The notes beneath the pieces are model-generated. The model saw only the letters and a program-made list of their open reading frames with translations. It was not told the DNA's origin and made no database searches. The position numbers and the translations under genes are program-made. Of a DNA stretch of 13,595 bases, positions 6,898 to 12,606 are shown in pieces. How positions within the stretch are numbered: the stretch's first letter is position 1; every line of letters starts with the position of its first letter. The DNA is from Verrucomicrobiota bacterium (GTDB lineage: Bacteria > Verrucomicrobiota > Verrucomicrobiia > Opitutales > Opitutaceae). Where the stretch lies: contig JAEZDN010000134.1 of NCBI GenBank assembly GCA_023433275.1, positions 1-13,595 of the forward strand, given 5' to 3'.

Positions 6898-7825
6898 GAG
6901 CACCGCCCCCACTGCCGACGCCGTTCTGACTCTGGATCATTTGTCCACGTGGTCCGCCCCCGGCACGCCCCTCGCCGTCCTCGGCCACCCGATCAAACAC
7001 TCGGTCAGTCCCGCCATGCACAATGCCGCCCTCGCGGCCATGGCCCGCGCCGACCCGCGCTTCGCCGCCTGGAAATATTTTCGTTTTGATGTGCCGCCCG
7101 AACACCTGGCCGACGCGCTGCCCCGGTTTCACGCCGCCGGCTTTCACGGTCTCAACCTCACAGTTCCGCACAAGATCCTCGCCTTCGACCTGATCGCGGA
7201 AATCGACCCGTCGGCCGCCGCCATCGGCGCCGTGAACACGCTGCGCCGCACCCCGGCCGGCTGGCGCGGTTACAACACCGACGGCTACGGCCTGGCCGCC
7301 GCGCTGCGCGCCGACCTCGCGATCGAGCTGGCCGACGCGGACGTCGTCCTGCTCGGCGCCGGCGGTGCGGCCCGCGGCGCGGCGGTGGAATGCCTCCAGC
7401 GGAAATGTCGCTCACTTTGGATCGCCAACCGCACGCGCGCCAATCTCGACACCCTGCTCGCCGCGCTGCGGCCGCTCGCCGGCTCCACCAGCCTCCACGC
7501 CTTCGATCCGGCCGAACCGCCCGCGGCGATTCCCCCCGGTGCCGTGGTGATCAATGCGACCTCCTCGGGACTTCGGCCCGGCGAGCCCGCGCCGATCGCG
7601 TTGCGCCGCCTGCCGGCAGGAATCAGCGTCTTCGACATGATCTACAACCCGCCGGAAACGACGCTGCTGCGCGAGGCCGCTGAACTCCGCCTGCCCCGCG
7701 GCAACGGTCTCTCCATGCTCGTGCACCAAGGCGCCCGCGCGCTGGAAATCTGGACTGGCGCGCCGGTGCCCGCGAATGTCATGCAGATTGCCGCGCGCGA
7801 CGCGCTCGGACTTCCTTCCGCATGA
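6896..7825 (+). CDS. aroE: Shikimate dehydrogenase
   Basis: 309 residues if the TTG at 6896 is used; an in-frame TTG at 6941 would give 294. There is no ATG before the first conserved motif, so a non-ATG start is needed. It reduces 3-dehydroshikimate to shikimate with NADPH, step 4 of the chorismate pathway. Motifs: H-S-V-S-P-A-M-H-N (35-43, shikimate binding), N-L-T-V-P-H-K (87-93) with catalytic K93, G-A-V-N-T (111-115), Y-N-T-D-G-Y-G (126-132) with D129, the nucleotide loop G-A-G-G-A-A-R (154-160), N-R-T-R (178-181) that usually contacts the NADP phosphate, and N-A-T-S-S-G near 225. The C-terminal G-x-x-M-L-V-x-Q-G motif is also present. The stop overlaps the start of the prepilin peptidase gene (ATGA), which suggests coupled translation. 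Confidence 0.96.
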   Translation: MSTAPTADAVLTLDHLSTWSAPGTPLAVLGHPIKHSVSPAMHNAALAAMARADPRFAAWKYFRFDVPPEHLADALPRFHAAGFHGLNLTVPHKILAFDLIAEIDPSAAAIGAVNTLRRTPAGWRGYNTDGYGLAAALRADLAIELADADVVLLGAGGAARGAAVECLQRKCRSLWIANRTRANLDTLLAALRPLAGSTSLHAFDPAEPPAAIPPGAVVINATSSGLRPGEPAPIALRRLPAGISVFDMIYNPPETTLLREAAELRLPRGNGLSMLVHQGARALEIWTGAPVPANVMQIAARDALGLPSA

Positions 7826-8733
7826 TCTCGCATCTTCAGGAAATCAACGCCCAGGTCCCGTGGTTTTTCCCGCTCTGGGTCGGCCTCACCGGCGCCTGCA
7901 TCGGCAGTTTTCTGAACGTCTGCATTTATCGCATCCCCAAGGAAGAATCCGCCGTCACGCCTCGCTCGCATTGCGGCTGCGGCCAGGCAATCGCATGGTA
8001 CGACAACATTCCCGTGCTGAGCTGGTTCATCCTGCGCGGGAAGGCGCGATGCTGCGGGCGCCCCTTCAGTTTCCGCTATCCCGCCATCGAGCTGCTGACC
8101 GCGGCGCTGTTCGTCGCCTGCTGGATCCTATTCCCGCCGGGCAAGGCGCTCGCCGCCGCCGTGCTCTGTTGCATCGTCATCTGTGCGCACTTCATCGATC
8201 ACGACCACCTGATCATTCCCGACGTGTTCACGCTCGGCGGCGCGGCGGCCGGGTTGCTCCTCTCATTGGCCTTCCCCTCGCTTCACGGGCAAACGCATGA
8301 AATCTGGCTCATCGCGGGCATGCGCGCGGGACTCGACGCCGTGCTCGGGCTTTTCGTCGGCTCCGCTCTCATCCTCTGGATCGCGCTCTTCGCCGAAGCC
8401 CTGTTGAAAAAGGAAGCCATGGGTTTCGGTGACGTGAAATATCTCGGCGCCCTCGGCACGTTTGTCGGCTGGGAGGGAACGATATTCGCCATGTTCGGCG
8501 GCGCCGTCCTGGGATGCTTCTGGTTTCTCGTCGCCTACGCCTGGCAAAAGGCGTCGGGCAAGGCATCACCCCTCGCGCTGCCCGCCGAGTCACCCGATGG
8601 TCAGCCTGCTGAACTCGGTTTCGGCGTCCATGTGCCTTTCGGCCCGATGCTCGGGCTCGCCGCGCTGATCTATTTTTTCTGGGCCCACCGGTTCGTCGAT
8701 GCCTACTTCGCTGATCTGAAGCTGCTGTTCTGA
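7822..8733 (+). CDS. Prepilin peptidase (A24 family, PilD/GspO type)
   Basis: 303 residues with about eight membrane segments. It cleaves the leader of type IV pilins or type II secretion pseudopilins and, in bifunctional members, N-methylates the new N-terminus. The N-terminal part has G-S-F-L-N-V-C-I-Y-R-I-P (28-39) and Y-D-N-I-P-V-L-S-W (60-68), the typical cytoplasmic domain. The two catalytic Asp are D126 in F-I-D-H-D-H-L-I-I-P-D and D204 in G-F-G-D-V-K. The Cys pairs of the zinc-binding region are unusual: C51/C53 and C77/C78 rather than two C-x-x-C. A ~35-residue hydrophilic loop (about 245-275) precedes the last helix. It overlaps aroE by 4 nt; no pilin or secretion genes are in the window. 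Confidence 0.94.
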   Translation: MISHLQEINAQVPWFFPLWVGLTGACIGSFLNVCIYRIPKEESAVTPRSHCGCGQAIAWYDNIPVLSWFILRGKARCCGRPFSFRYPAIELLTAALFVACWILFPPGKALAAAVLCCIVICAHFIDHDHLIIPDVFTLGGAAAGLLLSLAFPSLHGQTHEIWLIAGMRAGLDAVLGLFVGSALILWIALFAEALLKKEAMGFGDVKYLGALGTFVGWEGTIFAMFGGAVLGCFWFLVAYAWQKASGKASPLALPAESPDGQPAELGFGVHVPFGPMLGLAALIYFFWAHRFVDAYFADLKLLF

Positions 8734-8754
8734 CGCTCGGTGGCCGCGTGACGG

Positions 8755-8797
8755 CCCGGGGTCTTCTCCAAACTACGCCGGCAGCCTGGACCCCGGG
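8755..8797. other. Inverted repeat between convergent gene ends
   Basis: CCCGGGGTC (8755-8763) and GACCCCGGG (8789-8797) form a perfect 9-bp stem with a 25-nt loop. It begins 22 nt after the prepilin peptidase stop and extends into the last codons of the convergent small gene. A second hairpin (GGGGGA 8795-8800 with TCCCCC 8805-8810) shares bases with it, so the two exclude each other. No T tract follows on either strand. Confidence 0.4.
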
Positions 8798-8991
8798 GGA
8801 ACATTCCCCCGCCGTCCTTCGACGAGGATTTGCAGCAACTGCGCGAGCGCCTGCTCGCGGGGAAGGTTGCGCTCCATGGCAATCTGGTCGGCGCGCTTGA
8901 GCAATTGCGTCGCCATCACCATCGCCTGTCCCGGCGATGCCCCGAGGCGTTCGCACAATTGCGCGATCTTCTCCTGCTCGATCGAGCTCAT
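8773..8991 (-). CDS. Small conserved-looking helical protein, downstream of ygfZ
   Basis: 72 residues from ATG 8991; a longer frame reaches 9048 but would overlap ygfZ and adds a tail without a clear pattern. The protein begins M-S-S-I-E-Q-E-K-I-A-Q-L-C-E-R-L-G-A, is predicted by eye to be almost wholly alpha-helical (about 4-58) with heptad-like Leu/Ile/Ala spacing, and ends in a short basic, Pro/Gly-rich tail. No catalytic motif is seen. It starts 19 nt after the ygfZ stop on the same strand, so the two are probably one transcript. I do not recognise the family and infer no function. Confidence 0.65.
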   Translation of the reverse strand: MSSIEQEKIAQLCERLGASPGQAMVMATQLLKRADQIAMERNLPREQALAQLLQILVEGRRGNVPPGSRLPA

Positions 8992-9010
8992 CGTTGGGAT
9001 TCGCCCGTCA

Positions 9011-9883
9011 TCAAATGCGTCGCAGGATCGCGATGTCTCCCGCAGCACCCGGCTCGCGACTCAACGGCACCGCGGCGTCGAGATTGACGAGTGAAAGCAT
9101 CGCCATCGCCAGGTATGACTCGCCGTCAGGTGCACTGGAACGCAGCTCGCCGATCTTCCGTTCGCCTTGGTGAAGCGCCGCCCCGATTTCCGGCGGCGTT
9201 CCATGACCGGTCACGAGGTGCAATGCCCGGCGCACCTGGCCGAGATTTTTCAGACGGGCGATCACCTCCTGGCCAAGGTAACATCCCTTGGTAAACGAGA
9301 TCGCGGTTTCATCCAGGCGTCCCTCCGCCGGCAAATCCCTCGGTCCGATGTCACGTGGCACACTGGGAATTCCAGCGCGCAATCGCGTGAGGTCGGCCTC
9401 GGCCTGATTCCCTTCGCGCCCGAGACTCTTGATCTGCGCCACAAAATCGCCGGCGTTCTTTGCCGGCAGCAAAAGTTCCCGCGCCCCGTTTCCCGCACGG
9501 CGACTGGGGAACTCGATCCCGCCCGACGGCACAAGGATCGAACTCGTGTCATCGCCCCACACGAGCGCGACGATCCACTCTTCTGTTGCGTCCCGCACTT
9601 CCACTTCGTCAGCGATCAAGTACGCCTCGAGGCGCGCCCGCAGGGGATCTGCGGGCATGGCCAGGGAAACGACCAGATAATCGTTTTCGGCCAACTTCAC
9701 GATGTGGCTGTCGGCGAGGACCTTGCCTTTTTGGTCCAGCCACAAGCCATAGCACGGAGCTTTTTCCGCGAGTTTCAGGTCCTGCGTGAACTGCCCCTGC
9801 AAATAGGTATTAGCGTCAGGGCCCCAAACTCGGAGCACCGCTGATGTAAGTTTTAAGTCGTTGCCTGACAGGATATAAATCAC
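9011..9883 (-). CDS. ygfZ: YgfZ/GcvT-like folate-binding protein
   Basis: 290 residues from a GTG start (an in-frame GTG 15 codons later is an alternative). The family signature K-G-C-Y-L-G-Q-E (199-206) with its conserved C201 is present, followed by V-I-A-R-L-K-N-L-G-Q-V-R-R-A-L. The N-terminal half has L-Q-G-Q-F-T-Q-D-L (28-36), typical of the aminomethyltransferase-like fold, and R-x-x-x-G-I-P-S (about 168-174). YgfZ proteins bind tetrahydrofolate and help make or repair Fe-S clusters in certain enzymes. The gene is divergent from the aroF leader and is followed on the same strand by a 72-codon gene. No good ribosome binding site is visible before the GTG. Confidence 0.93.
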   Translation of the reverse strand: MIYILSGNDLKLTSAVLRVWGPDANTYLQGQFTQDLKLAEKAPCYGLWLDQKGKVLADSHIVKLAENDYLVVSLAMPADPLRARLEAYLIADEVEVRDATEEWIVALVWGDDTSSILVPSGGIEFPSRRAGNGARELLLPAKNAGDFVAQIKSLGREGNQAEADLTRLRAGIPSVPRDIGPRDLPAEGRLDETAISFTKGCYLGQEVIARLKNLGQVRRALHLVTGHGTPPEIGAALHQGERKIGELRSSAPDGESYLAMAMLSLVNLDAAVPLSREPGAAGDIAILRRI

Positions 9884-9941
9884 TGTGATACGCGCGCTAC
9901 AGTTGGCACGGGACCAGCTTTATCAAGATTGTTCTCTGACA

Positions 9942-10034
9942 ATGACCGCGAACGATTTGACGGACACCCGCAACGGCCTATTCCTCTTCTCATCACTTTA
10001 TCACTTCTCCCGCTTAGCGGGAGTTTTGGGGTAA
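9942..10034 (+). CDS. Candidate leader peptide 1 (30 codons, Phe/Tyr-rich centre)
   Basis: ATG 9942 to TAA 10032-10034 encodes 30 residues. Residues 14-22 read F-L-F-S-S-L-Y-H-F, four aromatic residues in nine, and the end is S-R-L-A-G-V-L-G. The stop lies 13 nt before the base of terminator hairpin 1, and a 7-bp hairpin (10007-10023) sits within its last codons. The frame is upstream of a DAHP synthase gene on the same strand, where control by Phe/Tyr codons would make sense, as in known pheA and pheST leaders. There is no strong ribosome binding site, and a promoter could not be fixed. It may be a chance frame. Confidence 0.4.
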   Translation: MTANDLTDTRNGLFLFSSLYHFSRLAGVLG

Positions 10035-10086
10035 CTAAGAAAGCAATGGCCGGTCGTGTAGGGGTACACGGCCGGCCTTTTCTTTG
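9997..10086 (+). repeat. aroF leader element, copy 1 (90-bp direct repeat)
   Basis: First of two 90-bp direct copies, 167 bp apart with no gaps and only three differences (10024 T/A, 10068 A/G, 10071 G/A against copy 2). In order it holds T-A-T-C-A-C-T-T-C codons, a 7-bp hairpin with loop TTA (10007-10023), the stop TAA within GGGGTAACTAAG, an A-rich linker, and a terminator hairpin. It does not match any riboswitch class I can recall. Confidence 0.9.
10048..10085 (+). terminator. Leader terminator 1 upstream of aroF
   Basis: A 13-bp stem (10048-10060 with 10065-10077) with loop GGGG, including one G-U pair (10054/10071), is followed by TTTTCTTT (10078-10085). On the minus strand the hairpin is followed by ATTGCTTTC, a poor T tract, so it points toward aroF. 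Only transcripts starting in the leader itself can meet it, because the upstream gene runs the other way. Confidence 0.82.
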
Positions 10087-10087
10087 G

Positions 10088-10201
10088 ATGGCACGGGAAA
10101 ACCGGCGGCGGCTCCCGCTGCAAAAAAAATCCGGAACAATTCCGCCTCGCGCGAATCCAACCTTTTATCACTTCTCCCGCTTAGCGGGAGATTTGGGGTA
10201 A
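10088..10201 (+). CDS. Candidate leader peptide 2 (37 codons, ends in copy 2)
   Basis: ATG 10088, just after terminator 1, to TAA 10199-10201 encodes 37 residues. It begins M-A-R-E-N-R-R-R-L-P and ends T-F-Y-H-F-S-R-L-A-G-D-L-G, the same end as leader peptide 1 apart from Val to Asp. Because the two copies are 167 bp apart, the reading frames differ, so copy 2 has recruited a separate upstream frame. The in-frame ATG at 10046 would give a 51-residue version. No clear ribosome binding site is seen; evidence is positional. Confidence 0.32.
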   Translation: MARENRRRLPLQKKSGTIPPRANPTFYHFSRLAGDLG

Positions 10202-10253
10202 CTAAGAAAGCAATGGCCGGTCGTGTAGGGGTACGCGACCGGCCTTTTCTTTG
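10164..10253 (+). repeat. aroF leader element, copy 2 (90-bp direct repeat)
   Basis: Second copy, 87 of 90 positions identical to 9997-10086. The 7-bp hairpin is at 10174-10190 and the terminator at 10215-10252. The 77-nt spacer between copies (10087-10163) contains another CTCCCGC (10112-10118), which could compete for the GCGGGAG arm of either 7-bp hairpin, and a small CGGAA-CAA-TTCCG hairpin. The copy ends 73 nt before the aroF start. Confidence 0.9.
10215..10252 (+). terminator. Leader terminator 2 upstream of aroF
   Basis: Same fold as terminator 1: 13-bp stem (10215-10227 with 10232-10244), loop GGGG, then TTTTCTTT. The two differences from copy 1 fall in the 3' arm and exchange A-U for G-U (10235) and G-U for A-U (10238), so all 13 pairs are kept. 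It lies 75 nt before the aroF GTG. Confidence 0.82.
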
Positions 10254-10326
10254 CCCAAATGCCGCGTGCGTCACCCGCGAAGCCGAGGCTTGCCCCGCCC
10301 GGCCCGCTTTGCAGGGTTGGCCCCCT

Positions 10327-11382
10327 GTGCAGAAAACATCGGACATCAATGTCGTCGAAACCCGCGCCCTGCCCTCCCCCGCGGCCCTCCTGAAGGAACT
10401 CCCCAAGACCGAGGCCCAGGCGGAATTCATCGCCCGCGCCCGCGCCGACATCCACCGCCTCATCTTCACCGAGGACAAGCGCTTCCTCCTCATCATCGGG
10501 CCCTGCTCGATCCACGATCCCGAGGCGGGGCGCGAGTATGCCCGCCGCCTGGCCGCACTCTCCCGCGAGGTGGCCGACCGCATCATGGTCGTCATGCGCG
10601 TCTATTTCGAAAAGCCCCGCACCACCGTGGGCTGGAAGGGCCTCGTCATGGATCCGCATCTCGACGGCTCGCACGACATCGCTGCCGGCCTGCGCCTCGG
10701 CCGCACGTTCCTTCGCGACGTCCTCGACTTGGGCCTGCCCACCGCCACCGAGTTCCTCGACCCCATCACCCCCCAATACGTCGCCGACCTCGTGTGCTGG
10801 GGTGCCATCGGCGCCCGCACCACCGAATCCCAGACCCACCGGCAAATGGCCTCGGGCCTTTCCATGCCCCTCGGTTTCAAGAATGGCACCGACGGCTCCA
10901 TCCAGACCGCCATCAATGCCATCAAGGCCGCCGGCCAGCCCCAGACTTTTCTCGGCATCAACCTCGACGGCGCCTCCTCCGCCATCGTCACCCGCGGCAA
11001 TCCCAACTGCCACGTCGTCCTCCGCGGCGGCGCCGGCGGCCCCAACTTTTCGCCGGCCCACATCGCCCAGACGGAGGCCCTGCTTGAGAAAGCCGGGCTG
11101 CCGAAATCCATTCTCGTCGATTGCTCCCACGACAACTCCCTCAAGAAACCCGAACTTCAGCCCAACGTCATGCGCCAGCTCCTCGCGCAAATCACCGCGG
11201 GCAACCGGTCGATCATGGGCGCCATGGTCGAAAGCAACCTCGAGGCCGGCAACCAGTCCTTCCCCCAGCCCCGCACTCAGCTCCGCTACGGCGTGAGCAT
11301 CACCGATGGCTGCATCGACTGGGCCACCACCGAGGCGATGGTCCGCGAAATCCACGCCCTCCAGGCCCCGCTGTTCCAATAA
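10327..11382 (+). CDS. aroF: 3-deoxy-7-phosphoheptulonate (DAHP) synthase, AroF/G type I
   Basis: 351 residues from GTG 10327, the normal length; the frame continues upstream into the second leader terminator (ATG 10213), but the residues there do not resemble the family. An AGGG lies ten nt before the GTG. It joins phosphoenolpyruvate and erythrose 4-phosphate, step 1 of the shikimate pathway. Motifs: G-P-C-S-I-H-D (58-64) with metal ligand C60, M-R-V-Y-F-E-K-P-R-T-T (90-100) with R91 and K96, G-A-R-T-T-E-S (162-168), G-F-K-N-G-T-D-G (183-190) with K185. The start M-Q-K-x-x-x-x-N and M-A-S-G-L-S-M-P resemble E. coli AroF (Tyr-inhibited) more than AroG; N8 and the P-Q pair at 149-150 match positions tied to feedback inhibition there. 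A tandem leader precedes it. Confidence 0.95.
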   Translation: MQKTSDINVVETRALPSPAALLKELPKTEAQAEFIARARADIHRLIFTEDKRFLLIIGPCSIHDPEAGREYARRLAALSREVADRIMVVMRVYFEKPRTTVGWKGLVMDPHLDGSHDIAAGLRLGRTFLRDVLDLGLPTATEFLDPITPQYVADLVCWGAIGARTTESQTHRQMASGLSMPLGFKNGTDGSIQTAINAIKAAGQPQTFLGINLDGASSAIVTRGNPNCHVVLRGGAGGPNFSPAHIAQTEALLEKAGLPKSILVDCSHDNSLKKPELQPNVMRQLLAQITAGNRSIMGAMVESNLEAGNQSFPQPRTQLRYGVSITDGCIDWATTEAMVREIHALQAPLFQ

Positions 11383-11487
11383 GCGGCGCCACTCCCCCGC
11401 ATCGATCGCATTAAAATCGCCCCCTTTTCGACAATTCGTGCGTTTCGACTCCCCTCGTTTTCTGGTTAACTCTCACCCCATCTCATC

Positions 11488-12471
11488 ATGAAAGCTCCCA
11501 TCCGTGTCGCAGTCACCGGCGCCGCCGGCCAGATCGGTTACGCCCTCCTCTTCCGCATCGCCTCCGGTGCGATGTTCGGACCCGACCAGCCCGTAATCCT
11601 CCAGCTCATCGAGGCCCCGATCGAGAAAGCCCTCCAGGCCCTCAAGGGCGTCGCCATGGAGCTCGATGACTGCGCCTTCCCGCTGCTCAAGGGCATCGTG
11701 CAGACTTCCGACGCCAACATCGGCTTCAAGGACGCCAACTGGTGCCTGCTCATCGGCGCCAAGCCTCGCGGCCCCGGCATGGAGCGCGCGGACCTCCTCA
11801 AGGACAACGGCAAGATCTTCATCGAACAGGGCCGCATCATCGACGCCGTCGCCGCCGCCGATGCCCGCGTCGCCGTCGTGGGCAACCCCGCCAACACGAA
11901 TTGCATGATCGCCGCCTCGCAGGCCAAACGCCTGCCGCCCGAGCGCTTCACCGCCATGGTGCGCCTCGACCAGAACCGCGCCCAGACCCAGCTCGCGCAA
12001 AAGGCCGGCGTCGATCTCACCGCCGTGAAGGACATCTTCATCTACGGCAACCACAGCCCGACCATGTTCCCGGCCTTCGCCCACGCGACGATCAACGGGC
12101 AACCCGCCGCCAAGGTCATCAACGACGACGCCTGGCTCCAGGGCCCGTTCTGCGAGACCGTCGGCAAGCGCGGCGCCGCCATCATCGCGGCTCGCGGCCT
12201 CTCCTCCGCCGCCTCCGCGGCCAACGCCCTCGTCGATCATGTCCGCTCGCTCGTGACCCCCGGCGCCATCCACTCGATCGCCGTGAAGTCCAACGGCCTC
12301 TACGGCTTCGATGCCAACGTCTGGGCCGGCATGCCGGTCAAGACCACGACCCCGGGCAGCTACGAAGTCATCACCGGTTACACCATGGATGATTTCGCGA
12401 AGTCCAAGATCGCCGCCACCAACAAGGAACTCGTCGACGAGCGCGCCTTCGTGGCCGACATGATCAAGTGA
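11488..12471 (+). CDS. mdh: Malate dehydrogenase (type 2, cytosolic-like)
   Basis: 327 residues, the full length for the group related to eukaryotic cytosolic and chloroplast enzymes. It interconverts malate and oxaloacetate in the citric acid cycle. Motifs: T-G-A-A-G-Q-I-G-Y (10-18, nucleotide loop), an acidic residue E42 after beta 2 that favours NAD over NADP, M-E-L-D-D-C-A-F-P-L (57-66), the substrate loop K-P-R-G-P-G-M-E-R (92-100), V-G-N-P-A-N-T-N (131-138), L-D-Q-N-R-A (160-165) with catalytic Asp161, and I-Y-G-N-H-S (185-190) with His189. The gene follows aroF after 105 nt and has its own terminator. No Shine-Dalgarno sequence is visible before the ATG. Confidence 0.97.
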   Translation: MKAPIRVAVTGAAGQIGYALLFRIASGAMFGPDQPVILQLIEAPIEKALQALKGVAMELDDCAFPLLKGIVQTSDANIGFKDANWCLLIGAKPRGPGMERADLLKDNGKIFIEQGRIIDAVAAADARVAVVGNPANTNCMIAASQAKRLPPERFTAMVRLDQNRAQTQLAQKAGVDLTAVKDIFIYGNHSPTMFPAFAHATINGQPAAKVINDDAWLQGPFCETVGKRGAAIIAARGLSSAASAANALVDHVRSLVTPGAIHSIAVKSNGLYGFDANVWAGMPVKTTTPGSYEVITGYTMDDFAKSKIAATNKELVDERAFVADMIK

Positions 12472-12485
12472 CCCCGCAGGGGTCA
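12469..12485 (+). other. Palindromic hairpin over the mdh stop codon
   Basis: TGACCCC (12469-12475) and GGGGTCA (12479-12485) form a perfect 7-bp stem with loop GCA; the first arm begins with the mdh stop codon. It is immediately followed by the dispersed-type palindrome and the terminator. Confidence 0.5.
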
Positions 12486-12507
12486 TCCTGAGCGCAGCGA
12501 AGGATCC
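12482..12507. repeat. Dispersed intergenic palindrome (TCATCCTGAGCG type)
   Basis: The segment TCATCCTGAGCGCAGCGAAG continues to GATCC and is an imperfect palindrome with outer arms ATCCT (12485-12489) and AGGAT (12501-12505). Closely similar sequences are common between genes in many unrelated bacterial phyla, so this is a widespread small repeat rather than a local feature. Confidence 0.65.
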
Positions 12508-12510
12508 AAG

Positions 12511-12539
12511 GGCGGCCTATCCGGGCCGCCTTTTCTTTT
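12511..12539 (+). terminator. Rho-independent terminator of mdh
   Basis: GGCGGCC (12511-12517) pairs with GGCCGCC (12524-12530) across a 6-nt loop, followed by TTTTCTTTT (12531-12539). It lies 40 nt after the mdh stop. Confidence 0.9.
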
Positions 12540-12606
12540 CCCCCGTAGCGGCCGAGCTTGCTCGGTCCTTCCTCGCCGCGCGGATCACCACCCGCCTTTC
12601 TCCCCT

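Noticed and set aside
9957..9984. Possible promoter TTGACG-16-TATTCC ahead of leader copy 1
   Set aside because: The -10 match is only 3 of 6, and a start there would remove the ATG of leader peptide 1. A second weak option (TTGGCA at 9903, AAGATT at 9925) fits the peptide better but is no stronger; neither can be called.
10046..10087. Repeat-encoded peptide M-A-G-R-V-G-V as a real product
   Set aside because: Both stem differences between copies change the amino acid while keeping RNA pairing, and the frame lies on the terminator.
9997..10253. Known riboswitch or T-box
   Set aside because: I could not find the T-box NGGN/AGGGTGG element or core motifs of the c-di-GMP, SAM, lysine, glycine, guanidine, fluoride or preQ1 classes; a covariance search is needed to be certain.
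10168..11379. 403-codon open frame on the minus strand opposite aroF
   Set aside because: The + strand frame carries all DAHP synthase motifs; the minus frame is Gly/Ala/Asp-rich mirror sequence caused by high GC at third codon positions.
11473..12486. 337-codon open frame on the minus strand opposite mdh
   Set aside because: Mirror of the clear malate dehydrogenase gene; no recognisable motif.
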